Source: Hydractinia symbiolongicarpus
Taxonomy: Eukaryota; Cnidaria; Hydrozoa; Anthoathecata; Hydractiniidae
Direction: 5' to 3'
Assembly (NCBI RefSeq): GCF_029227915.1
Contig: NC_079880.1
Location: forward strand, 27,895,501-27,959,500
DNA length: 64,000 nucleotides
Under the pieces are notes generated by a model. That model searched no databases, was not told the origin of the DNA, and saw nothing but the letters and a program-made list of their open reading frames with translations. The position numbers and the translations under genes were made by a program. How positions within the stretch are numbered: the first letter of the stretch is position 1; every line of letters starts with the position of its first letter. Positions 38,595 through 50,643 of this stretch are shown here, piece after piece.

Positions 38595-40415
38595 GAGTTT
38601 ACACCCTGGGTACTTTCTTTGTACACTTTTGACTATACGGGCCAATCCCGGGATTTACGGGAAATCGCGGGTTTTCGTTTGCCGGCGATTAAACCTCTTT
38701 CATTAAGCGTCTTATCAAAAATGAAAACATTTTTGAAAACTACAAGTCTCATGCGCTTTAGTGGAAAAAAAATTATTTTAAAAACCGTTCGGGAAATGAA
38801 ATTACTCCCTGGGTACTTTCTTTGTATACTTTTGACTATACGGGCCGAGTCCGGGGCTTACGGGAAATGGCGGGTTTTCGTTTGGCGGCGATTAAACTTC
38901 TTTTATTCAGCGTATCATCAAAAATGAAAACATCTTTAAAAACTACAAGTCTCATGCGTTTTAGTGGTGGAAAGATATTTCAAAAAATCGTTGTGGAAGT
39001 GAGTTTACTCACAGGGTACTTTCTTTGTATACATTCGACTATACGGGCCAAGCCCGGGATTTACGGGAAATTGCGGGTTTTCGTTTGCCGGCGATTAAAC
39101 CACTTTCATTAAGCGTCTCAACAAAAATGAAAACATTTTTAAAAACTACAAGTCTTATGCGTTTTAGTGGTGAAAAAATAATTTAAAAAATCGTTCTGGA
39201 AATGAGTTTACTCACAGGGACTTTCTTTGTATACATTCGACTATACGCCCAAGCCCGGGATTTACGGGAAATCGCGGGTTTTCCTTTGCCGGCGATTAAA
39301 CCTTTTTGATTAAGCGTCTCATCAAAAATGAAAACATTTTTGAAAACTACAAGTCTCAAGCTTGTAGTGGTGAAAAAATAATTTAAAAAATCGTTCGGAA
39401 AATGAGTTTACTCCCTAGGTACTTTCTTTGTATACTTTTGACTATACGTGCCGAGTCCGGGGTTTACGGAAAATGGCGGGTTTTCGTTTGCCGGCGATTA
39501 AACCACTTTCAATAAGCGTCTCAACAAAAATGAAAACATTTTTAAAAACTACAAGTCTCATGCGCTTTAGTTGTAAAAAAACTATTTTAAAAACCGTTCG
39601 GGAAATGAAATTACTCCCTGGGTACTTTCTTTGTATACTTTTGACTATACGGGCCGAGTCCGGGGCTTACGGGAAATGGCGGGTTTTCGTTTGGCGGCGA
39701 TTAAACTTCTTTTATTCAGCGTATCATCAAAAATGAAAACATCTTTAAAAACTACAAGTCTCATGCGTTTTAGTGGTGGAAAGATATTTCAAAAAATCGT
39801 TGTGGAAGTGAGTTTACTCACAGGGTACTTTCTTTGTATACATTCGACTATACGGGCCATGCCCGGGATTTACAGGAAATCGCGGGTTTTCGTTTGCCGG
39901 CGATTAAACCACTTTCATTAAGCGTCTCAACAAAAATGAAAACATTTTTAAAAACTACAAGTCTTATGCGTTTTAGTGGTGAAAAAATAATTTAAAAAAT
40001 CGTTGTGGGAATGAGTTTTCTCACAGGGACTTTCTTTGTATACATTCGACTATACGGCCAAGCCCGGGATTTACGGGAAATCGCGGGTTTTCCTTTGCCG
40101 GCGATTAAACCTTTTTGATTAAGCGTCTCATCAAAAATGAAAACATTTTTGAAAACTACAAGTCTCAAGCTTGTAGTGGTGAAAAAATAATTTAAAAAAT
40201 CGTTCGGAAAATGAGTTTACTCCCTAGGTACTTTCTTTGTATACTTTTGACTATACGTGCCGAGTCCGGGGTTTACGGAAAATGGCGGGTTTTCGTTTGC
40301 CGGCGATTAAACTTCTTTTATTCAGCGTCTGTTTAAAAATGAAAACATTTTTGAAAACTGCAAGTCTCATGCGTTTTAGTGGTGAAAAGATAATTTAAAA
40401 AATCGTTCGGAAAAT

Positions 40416-40699
40416 GAGTTTACTCCCTGGGTACTTTCTTTGTATACTTTTGACTATACGGGCCAAACCCGGGATTTACGGGAAATTGCGGGTTTTCGTT
40501 TGCCGGCGATTAAACTTTCTTTGTATACATTCGGCTATACGGGCCGAGTCCGGGATTTACGGGAAATGGCGGGTTTTCGTTTGCCGGCGATTAAACTTCT
40601 TTTATTCAGCGTCTCATCAAAAATGAGAACATTTTTGAAAACTACAAGTCTCATGCGTTTTAGTGGTGAAAAAATAATTTAAAAAATCGTTCGGAAAAT
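40416..40699. repeat. 284-bp composite: full monomer plus 81-bp remnant (second)
   Basis: Identical join to the one at 38,311, with tttgtat at 40,439 and 40,520. It was carried here by the 2,105-bp duplication. Confidence 0.88.
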
Positions 40700-41714
40700 G
40701 AGTTTACTCCCTGGGTACTTTCTTTGTATACTTTTGACTATACGGGCCGAGTTCGGGGTTTACGGGAAATGGCGGGTTTTAGTTTGCCGGCGATTAAACT
40801 TCTTTTATTCAGCGTCTCATCAAAAATGAAAACCTTTTTAAAAACTACAAGTCTCATGCGTTTTAGTGGTGAAAAAATAATTTAAAAAATCGTTCGGGAA
40901 ATGAGTTTACTCCCTGGTTACTTTCTTTGTATACCTTTGACTATGCGGGCCGAGTCCGGGGTTTACGGGAAATGGCGGGTTTTTGTTTGCCGGCGAATAA
41001 ACTTCTTTTATTCAGCGTCTGATCAAAAAGGAAAACATTTTTGAAAACTACAAGTCACAAGCGTTTTAGTGGTGAAAAGATAATTTAAAAAATCGTTTTG
41101 GAAATGAGTTTACTCACAGGGTACTTTCTTTGTATACATTCGACTATACGGGCAAAGCCCGGGATTTTCGGGAAATCGCGGGTTTTCGTTTGCCGTCGAT
41201 TAAACCACTTTCATTAAGCGTCTCATCAAAAATGAAAACATTTCTGAAAACTACAAGTCTCATGCGTTTTAGTGGTGAAAAAATAATTTAAAAAGTCGTT
41301 CATGAAATGAGTTTACTCACTGGGTACTTTCTTTGTATACATTTGACTATACGGGCCGAGTCCGGGATTTACGGGAAATGGCGGGTTTTCGTTTGCCGGC
41401 GATTAAACTTCTTTTATTCAGCGTCTCATCAAAAATGAAAACATTTTTAAAAACTACAAGTCTCATGGGCTTTAATTGTGAAATAATAATTTAAAAAATC
41501 GTTTGGGAAATGGGTTTACTCCCTGGTTACTTTCTTTGTATACTTTTGACTATACGGGCCGAGTCCGGGATTTACGGGTAATTGCAGGTTTTCGTTTGCC
41601 GGCGATTAAACTTCTTTTATTCAGCGTCTCATCAAAAATAAAAACAATTTTAAAAACTACAAGTCTCATGCGTTTTAGTGGTGAAAAAATAATTTAAAAA
41701 ATTGTTCTGGAAAT
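40700..41714. repeat. End of M1, five monomers leading to L3
   Basis: Classes in order: ggttttagtttg; gtatacctttg with a gtctgatc end; the gggcaaagcc/gccgtcgatt class; the tcactggg/cattt class (41,309); and the gggtaattgcagg class (about 41,511). The last ends in ttgttctggaaataag and so forms the M-to-L junction. It keeps the bases lost in the 180-bp monomers, and the junction is repeated at about 46,179-46,382. Confidence 0.78.
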
Positions 41715-44700
41715 AAGTTTACACCCTGGGTACTTTCTTTGTATACTTTTCACTATACGGGCCGAGACCGGGATTTACGGGAAATCGCAGGTTTTCGTTT
41801 GCCGGCGATTAAACTTCTTTTACTCAGCGTCTCATCAAAAATGAAAACATTTTTGAACACTACAAGTCTCATGCGTTTTAGTGGTGAAAAAATAATTTAA
41901 AAAATCGTTCGGGAAATGAGTTTACTCCCAGGGTACTTTCTTTGTATACTTTCGACTATGCGGGCCGAGTCCAGGGTTTACGGGAAATGGCGGGTTTTCG
42001 TTTGCCGGCGATTAAACTTCTTTTATTCAGCGTCTCATCAAAAATGAAAACATTTTTGAAAACTACAAGTCTGAAGCGTTTTAGTGGTGAAAAGATAATT
42101 TAAAAAATCGTTTTGAAAATGAGTTTACTCACAGGGTACTTTCTTTGTATACATTCGACTATACGGGCCAAGCCCGGGATTTACGGGAAATCGCGGGTTT
42201 TCGTTTGCCGGCGGTTAAACTTCTTTTATTCAGCGTCTCATCAAAAATGAAAATATTTTTGAAAACTACAAGTCTTATGCGTTTTAGTGGTGAAAAAATA
42301 ATTTAAAAAATCGTTCTGGAAATGAGTTTACTCACAGGGTACTTTCTTTGTATACATTTGACTATACGGGCCGAGTCCGGGGTTTACGGGAAATGGCCGG
42401 TTTTCGTTTGCCACCGATTAAACTTCTTTTATTCAGCGTCTCATCAAAAATGAAAACATTTTTGAAAACTACAAGTCTCATGCGTTTTAGTGGTAAAAAG
42501 ATAATATAAAAAATCGTTTTGGAAATGAGTTTACTCACAGGGTACTTTCTTTGTATACATTCGACTATACAGGCCAAGCCCGGGATTTACAGGGAAATCG
42601 CGGGTTTTGTTTTGCCGGCGATTAAACCACTTTCATTAAGCGTCTCATCAAAAATGAAAACATTTCTGAAAACTACAAGTCTCATGCGTTTTAGTGGTGA
42701 AATAATAATTTAAAAATCGTTCGGGAAATGAGTTTTCACCCTGGGTACTTTCTTTGTATACTTTTGACTATACAGGACAAGCCCGGGATTTACGGGAAAT
42801 CGCGGGTTTTCGTTTGCCGGCGATTAAACTTCTTTTTTTCAGCGTCTCATCAAAAATGAAAACATTTTTAAAAACTACAAGTCTCATGGGCTTTAGTGGT
42901 AAAATAATAATTTAAAAAATCGTTCTGGAAATGAGTTTACACCCTGGGTACTTTCTTTGTATACTTTTCACTATACGGGCCGAGACCGAGATTTACGGGA
43001 AATCGCAGGTTTTCGTTTGCCGGCGATTAAACTTCTTTTATTCAGCGTCTCATCAAAAATGAAAACATTTTTGAAAACTACAAGTCTCATGTGTTTTAGT
43101 GGTGAAAAAATAATTTAAAAAATCGTTCGGAAAATGAGTTTACTCCCTGGGTACTTTCTTTGTATACTTTTGACTATGCGGGCCGAGTCCGGGGTTTACG
43201 GGAAATGGCGGGTTTTCGTTTGCCGGCGATTAAACTTCTTTTATTCAGCGTCTCATCAAAAATGAAAACATTTTTGAAAACTACAAGTCTCAAGCGTTTT
43301 AGTGGTGAAAAGATAATTTAAAAAATCGTTTTGAAAATGAGTTTTCTCACAGGGTACTTTCTTTGTATACATTCGACTATACAGGCCAAGCCCGGGATTT
43401 ACAGGGAAATCGCGGGTTTTGTTTTGCCGGCGATTAAACCACTTTCATTAAGCGTCTCATCAAAAATGAAAACATTTCTGAAAACTACAAGTCTCATGCG
43501 TTTTAGTGGTGAAAAAATAATTTAAAAAATCGTTCGGGAAAGGAGTTTACTTCCTGGGTACTTTCTTTGTATACTTTTGACTATGCGGGTCGAGTCCGGG
43601 GTTTACGGGAAATGGCGGGTTTTCGTTTGCCGGCGATTAAACTTCTTTTATTCAGCGTCTCATCAAAAATGAAAACATTTCTGAAAACTACAAGTCTCAT
43701 GCGTTTTAGTGGTGAAAAAATAATTTAAAAAGTCGTTCGGGAAATGAGTTTACTCATTGGGTACTTTCTTTGTATACTTTTGACTATACGGGCCGAGTCC
43801 GGGATTTACGGGAAACGGCGGGTTTTCGTTTGCCGGCGATTAAACTTCTTTTATTCAGCGTCTCATCAAAAATGAAAACATTTTTAAAAACTACAAGTCT
43901 CATGGGCTTTAGTGGTGAAGTAATAATTTAAAAAATCGTTTGGGAAATGAGTTTACTCCCTGGGTACTTTCCTTGTATACTTTTGACTAAACGGGCCAAG
44001 TCCGGGATTTACGGGAAATCGCAGGTCTTCGTTTGCCGGCGATTAAACTTCTTTTATTCAGCGTCTCATCAAAAATGAGAACATTTTTGAAAACTACAAG
44101 TCTCATGCGTTTTAGTGGTGAAAAAATAATTTAAAAAATCGTTCTGGAAATGAGTTTACTCACAGGGTACTTTCTTTGTATACATTCGACTATAAGGCCA
44201 AGCCCGGGATTTACGGGAAATCGCGGGTTTTCGTTTGCCGGCGATTAAACCTCATTCATTAAGCGTCTCATCAAAAATGAAAACATTTTTGAAAACTACA
44301 AGTCTCAAGCTTGTAGTGGTGAAAAAATAATTTAAAAAATCGTTCGGAAAATGAGTTTACTCCCTGGGTACTTTCTTTGTATACTTTTGACTATACGGTC
44401 CGAGTCCGGGGTTTACGGGAAATGGCGGGTTTTCGTTTGCCGGCGATTAACCTTCTTTTATTTAGCGTCTCATCAAAAATGAAAACATTTTTGAAAATTA
44501 CAAGTCTCATGCGTTTTAGTGGTGAAAGAATAATTTAACAAATCGTTCGGGAAATGAGTTTACTCCCTGGGTACTTTCTTTGTATACTTTTGACTATACA
44601 GGCCAAGCCCGGGATTTACGGGAAATCACGGGTTTTCGTTTGCCGGCGATTAAACTTCTTTTATTCAGCGTCTCATCAAACATGAAAACATTTTTAAAAA

Positions 44701-46382
44701 CTACAAGTCTCATGGGCTTTAGTGGTGAAATAATAATTTAAAAAATCGTTCAGGAAATGAGTTTACACCCTGGGTACTTTCTTTGTATACTTTTCACTAT
44801 ACGGGCCGAGTCCCGGATTTACGGGAAATCGCAGGTTTTCGTTTGCCGGCGATTAAACTTCTTTTATTTAGCGTCTCATCAAAAATGAAAACTTTTTTGA
44901 AAACTACAAGTCTCATGCGTTTTAGTGGTGAAAAAAATAATTTAAAAAATCGTTCGGGTAATGAGTTTACTCCCTGGGTACTTTCTTTATATACTTTTGA
45001 CTATACTGGCCAAGCCCGGGATTTACGGGAAATCGCGGGTTTTCGTTTGCCGGCGATTAAACTTCTTTTATTCAGCGTCTCATCAAAAATGAAAAATTTT
45101 TTGAAAACTACAAGTCTTATGCGTTTTGGTGGTGAAAAAATAATTTAAAAAATCGTTCTGGAAATGAGTTTACTCACAGGGTACTTTCTTTGTATACATT
45201 CGACTATACGGCCAAGCCCGGGATTTACGGGAAATCGCGGGTTTTCGTTTGCCGGCGATTAAACCTCTTTCATTAAGCGTCTTATCAAAAATGAAAACAT
45301 TTTTGAAAACTACAAGTCTCATGCGTTTTAGTGGTGAAAAAATAATTTAAAAAGTCGTTCGGGAAATGAGTTTACTCATTGGGTACTTTCTTTGTATACA
45401 TTTGACTATACGGGCCGAGTCCGGGATTTACGGGAAATGGCGGGTTTTTGTTTGCCGGCGATTAAACTTCTTTTATTCAGCGTCTCATCAAAAATGAAAA
45501 CTTTTTTGAAAACTACAAGTCTCATGCGTTTTAGTGGTGAAAAAAATAATTTAAAAAATCGTTCGGGTAATGAGTTTACTCCCTGGGTACTTTCTTTATA
45601 TACTTTTGACTATACTGGCCAAGCCCGGGATTTACGGGAAATCGCGGGTTTTCGTTTGCCGGCGATTAAACTTCTTTTATTCAGCGTCTCATCAAAAATG
45701 AAAAATTTTTTGAAAACTACAAGTCTTATGCGTTTTGGTGGTGAAAAAATAATTTAAAAAATCGTTCTGGAAATGAGTTTACTCACAGGGTACTTTCTTT
45801 GTATACATTCGACTATACGGCCAAGCCCGGGATTTACGGGAAATCGCGGGTTTTCGTTTGCCGGCGATTAAACCTCTTTCATTAAGCGTCTTATCAAAAA
45901 TGAAAACATTTTTGAAAACTACAAGTCTCATGCGTTTTAGTGGTGAAAAAATAATTTAAAAAGTCGTTCGGGAAATGAGTTTACTCATTGGGTACTTTCT
46001 TTGTATACATTTGACTATACGGGCCGAGTCCGGGATTTACGGGAAATGGCGGGTTTTTGTTTGCCGGCGATTAAACTTCTTTTATTCAGCGTCTCATCAA
46101 AAATGAAAACATTTTTAAAAACTACAAGTCTCATGGGCTTTAATTGTGAAATAATAATTTAAAAAATCGTTTGGGAAATGGGTTTACTCCCTGGTTACTT
46201 TCTTTGTATACTTTTGACTATACGGGCCGAGTCCGGGATTTACGGGTAATTGCAGGTTTTCGTTTGCCGGCGATTAAACTTCTTTTATTCAGCGTCTCAT
46301 CAAAAATAAAAACAATTTTAAAAACTACAAGTCTCATGCGTTTTAGTGGTGAAAAAATAATTTAAAAAATTGTTCTGGAAAT
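41715..46382. repeat. L block copy 3 (L3), 4,668 bp
   Basis: Every landmark recurs 4,668 bp downstream in L4. Only scattered single-base differences were seen, for example at 41,953 (c, against t), 43,552 (t, against c) and 44,499 (t, against c). It matches L2 from 22,967. Its last monomers differ from L2: the tcattggg monomers at 45,368 and 45,977 join an L-type left part to the M-type cattt/gccgagtccggga right part. Confidence 0.87.
44890..46107. repeat. 3-monomer (609 bp) tandem duplication at the end of L3
   Basis: Segments of 609 bp before and after about 45,498 carry the same three monomers: the actggccaag/cttatgcgttttggtgg class, the tacggcc/cgtcttatc class, and the tcattggg/cattt chimera with gggtttttgtttg. 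Two successive 121-codon open frames (44,783 and 45,392) share their second half for this reason. L4 does not have the doubling. Confidence 0.8.
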
Positions 46383-49300
46383 AAGTTTACACCCTGGGTA
46401 CTTTCTTTGTATACTTTTCACTATACGGGCCGAGACCGGGATTTACGGGAAATCGCAGGTTTTCGTTTGCCGGCGATTAAACTTCTTTTACTCAGCGTCT
46501 CATCAAAAATGAAAACATTTTTGAACACTACAAGTCTCATGCGTTTTAGTGGTGAAAAAATAATTTAAAAAATCGTTCGGGAAATGAGTTTACTCCCAGG
46601 GTACTTTCTTTGTATACTTTTGACTATGCGGGCCGAGTCCAGGGTTTACGGGAAATGGCGGGTTTTCGTTTGCCGGCGATTAAACTTCTTTTATTCAGCG
46701 TCTCATCAAAAATGAAAACATTTTTGAAAACTACAAGTCTGAAGCGTTTTAGTGGTGAAAAGATAATTTAAAAAATCGTTTTGAAAATGAGTTTACTCAC
46801 AGGGTACTTTCTTTGTATACATTCGACTATACGGGCCAAGCCCGGGATTTACGGGAAATCGCGGGTTTTCGTTTGCCGGCGGTTAAACTTCTTTTATTCA
46901 GCGTCTCATCAAAAATGAAAATATTTTTGAAAACTACAAGTCTTATGCGTTTTAGTGGTGAAAAAATAATTTAAAAAATCGTTCTGGAAATGAGTTTACT
47001 CACAGGGTACTTTCTTTGTATACATTTGACTATACGGGCCGAGTCCGGGGTTTACGGGAAATGGCCGGTTTTCGTTTGCCACCGATTAAACTTCTTTTAT
47101 TCAGCGTCTCATCAAAAATGAAAACATTTTTGAAAACTACAAGTCTCATGCGTTTTAGTGGTAAAAAGATAATATAAAAAATCGTTTTGGAAATGAGTTT
47201 ACTCACAGGGTACTTTCTTTGTATACATTCGACTATACAGGCCAAGCCCGGGATTTACAGGGAAATCGCGGGTTTTGTTTTGCCGGCGATTAAACCACTT
47301 TCATTAAGCGTCTCATCAAAAATGAAAACATTTCTGAAAACTACAAGTCTCATGCGTTTTAGTGGTGAAATAATAATTTAAAAATCGTTCGGGAAATGAG
47401 TTTTCACCCTGGGTACTTTCTTTGTATACTTTTGACTATACAGGACAAGCCCGGGATTTACGGGAAATCGCGGGTTTTCGTTTGCCGGCGATTAAACTTC
47501 TTTTTTTCAGCGTCTCATCAAAAATGAAAACATTTTTAAAAACTACAAGTCTCATGGGCTTTAGTGGTAAAATAATAATTTAAAAAATCGTTCTGGAAAT
47601 GAGTTTACACCCTGGGTACTTTCTTTGTATACTTTTCACTATACGGGCCGAGACCGAGATTTACGGGAAATCGCAGGTTTTCGTTTGCCGGCGATTAAAC
47701 TTCTTTTATTCAGCGTCTCATCAAAAATGAAAACATTTTTGAAAACTACAAGTCTCATGTGTTTTAGTGGTGAAAAAATAATTTAAAAAATCGTTCGGAA
47801 AATGAGTTTACTCCCTGGGTACTTTCTTTGTATACTTTTGACTATGCGGGCCGAGTCCGGGGTTTACGGGAAATGGCGGGTTTTCGTTTGCCGGCGATTA
47901 AACTTCTTTTATTCAGCGTCTCATCAAAAATGAAAACATTTTTGAAAACTACAAGTCTCAAGCGTTTTAGTGGTGAAAAGATAATTTAAAAAATCGTTTT
48001 GAAAATGAGTTTTCTCACAGGGTACTTTCTTTGTATACATTCGACTATACAGGCCAAGCCCGGGATTTACAGGGAAATCGCGGGTTTTGTTTTGCCGGCG
48101 ATTAAACCACTTTCATTAAGCGTCTCATCAAAAATGAAAACATTTCTGAAAACTACAAGTCTCATGCGTTTTAGTGGTGAAAAAATAATTTAAAAAATCG
48201 TTCGGGAAAGGAGTTTACTCCCTGGGTACTTTCTTTGTATACTTTTGACTATGCGGGTCGAGTCCGGGGTTTACGGGAAATGGCGGGTTTTCGTTTGCCG
48301 GCGATTAAACTTCTTTTATTCAGCGTCTCATCAAAAATGAAAACATTTCTGAAAACTACAAGTCTCATGCGTTTTAGTGGTGAAAAAATAATTTAAAAAG
48401 TCGTTCGGGAAATGAGTTTACTCATTGGGTACTTTCTTTGTATACTTTTGACTATACGGGCCGAGTCCGAGATTTACGGGAAACGGCGGGTTTTCGTTTG
48501 CCGGCGATTAAACTTCTTTTATTCAGCGTCTCATCAAAAATGAAAACATTTTTAAAAACTACAAGTCTCATGGGCTTTAGTGGTGAAGTAATAATTTAAA
48601 AAATCGTTTGGGAAATGAGTTTACTCCCTGGGTACTTTCCTTGTATACTTTTGACTAAACGGGCCAAGTCCGGGATTTACGGGAAATCGCAGGTCTTCGT
48701 TTGCCGGCGATTAAACTTCTTTTATTCAGCGTCTCATCAAAAATGAGAACATTTTTGAAAACTACAAGTCTCATGCGTTTTAGTGGTGAAAAAATAATTT
48801 AAAAAATCGTTCTGGAAATGAGTTTACTCACAGGGTACTTTCTTTGTATACATTCGACTATAAGGCCAAGCCCGGGATTTACGGGAAATCGCGGGTTTTC
48901 GTTTGCCGGCGATTAAACCTCATTCATTAAGCGTCTCATCAAAAATGAAAACATTTTTGAAAACTACAAGTCTCAAGCTTGTAGTGGTAAAAAAATAATT
49001 TAAAAAATCGTTCGGAAAATGAGTTTACTCCCTGGGTACTTTCTTTGTATACTTTTGACTATACGGTCCGAGTCCGGGGTTTACGGGAAATGGCGGGTTT
49101 TCGTTTGCCGGCGATTAACCTTCTTTTATTTAGCGTCTCATCAAAAATGAAAACATTTTTGAAAACTACAAGTCTCATGCGTTTTAGTGGTGAAAGAATA
49201 ATTTAACAAATCGTTCGGGAAATGAGTTTACTCCCTGGGTACTTTCTTTGTATACTTTTGACTATACAGGCCAAGCCCGGGATTTACGGGAAATCACGGG

Positions 49301-50643
49301 TTTTCGTTTGCCGGCGATTAAACTTCTTTTATTCAGCGTCTCATCAAACATGAAAACATTTTTAAAAACTACAAGTCTCATGGGCTTTAGTGGTGAAATA
49401 ATAATTTAAAAAATCGTTCAGGAAATGAGTTTACACCCTGGGTACTTTCTTTGTATACTTTTCACTATACGGGCCGAGTCCCGGATTTACGGGAAATCGC
49501 AGGTTTTCGTTTGCCGGCGATTAAACTTCTTTTATTTAGCGTCTCATCAAAAATGAAAACTTTTTTGAAAACTACAAGTCTCATGCGTTTTAGTGGTGAA
49601 AAAAATAATTTAAAAAATCGTTCGGGTAATGAGTTTACTCCCTGGGTACTTTCTTTATATACTTTTGACTATACTGGCCAAGCCCGGGATTTACGGGAAA
49701 TCGCGGGTTTTCGTTTGCCGGCGATTAAACTTCTTTTATTCAGCGTCTCATCAAAAATGAAAAATTTTTTGAAAACTACAAGTCTTATGCGTTTTGGTGG
49801 TGAAAAAATAATTTAAAAAATCGTTCTTGAAATGAGTTTACTCACAGGGTACTTTCTTTGTATACATTCGACTATACGGCCAAGCCCGGGATTTACCGGA
49901 AATCGCGGGTTTTCGTTTGCCGGCGATTAAACCTCTTTCATTAAGCGTCTTATCAAAAATGAAAACATTTTTGAAAACTACAAGTCTCATGCGTTTTAGT
50001 GGTGAAAAAATAATTTAAAAAGTCGTTCGGGAAATGAGTTTACTCATTGGGTACTTTCTTTGTATACATTCGACTATACGGCCAAGCCCGGGATTTACGG
50101 GAAATCGCGGGTTTTCGTTTGCCGGCGATTAAACCTCTTTCATTAAGCGTCTCATCAAAAATGAAAACATTTTTGAAAACTACAAGACTCAAGCTTGTAG
50201 TAGTGAAAAAATAATTTAAAAAATCGTTCGGAAAATGAGTTTACTCCCTGGGTACTCTCTTTGTATACTTTTGACTATACGGGCCGAGTCCGGGGTTTAC
50301 GGGAAATGGCCGGTTTTCGTTTGCCACCGATTAAACTTCTTTTATTCAGCGTCTCATCAAAAATGAAAACATTTTTGAAAACTACAAGTCTCATGCGTTT
50401 TAGTGGTAAAAAGATAATATAAAAAAACGTTTTGGAAATGAGTTTACTCACAGGGTACTTTCTTTGTATACATTCGACTATACAGGCCAAGTCCGGGATT
50501 TACTGGGAAATCGCGGGTTTTGTTTTGCCGGCGATTAAACCACTTTTATTAAGCGTCTCATCAAAAATGAAAACATTTCTGAAAACTACAAGTCTCATGC
50601 GTTTTAGTGGTGAAATAAAAATTTAAAAAATCGTTCGGGAAAT
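46383..50643. repeat. L block copy 4 (L4)
   Basis: Tandem neighbour of L3 and counterpart of L2 (offset 23,416, then 23,213 after the L2-only extra monomer). Private substitutions include a ggtaaaaaaataa variant near 48,988, ttcttgaaatg near 49,826 and ttaccggaaat near 49,895. After 49,816 it keeps the L2-type exit into the bridge series, unlike L3. Confidence 0.87.

Larger units (their letters stand above)
37299..40699. repeat. 2,105-bp tandem duplication in M1 (second copy partial)
   Basis: The tccctaggtac landmarks at 37,299 and 38,108 recur at 39,404 and 40,213 (shift 2,105). The unit ends in a 284-bp composite monomer in both copies. After 38,594 the first copy goes on with a chimeric tttacaccc/gtacac monomer. 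After 40,699 the second goes on with a ggttttagtttg monomer, so the second copy stops at about 40.7 kb. The remaining 1.0 kb up to 41,714 is M-type monomers. Confidence 0.83.
22967..41714. repeat. L+M super-unit of about 18.75 kb
   Basis: L2 from its second aaataag monomer (22,967) through M1 ends at 41,714, where L-type sequence with the same aaataag opening begins again. The part up to 38,557 is present a second time at 46,383-64,000. The unit holds roughly 92 monomers. Whether it is tandemly repeated beyond this window cannot be seen, and the inserted L3 shows the succession is not perfectly regular. Confidence 0.75.

Noticed and set aside
29662-41714. Transposable element inside M because of its distinct monomer classes
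   Set aside because: M is still made of the same 203-bp unit with no terminal repeats, target-site duplication or transposase or reverse-transcriptase frame.
41715-50643. L3/L4 pair as an assembly duplication error
   Set aside because: Not proven either way, but scattered base differences between the two copies and the distinct ends of L3 and L4 argue for two real copies.
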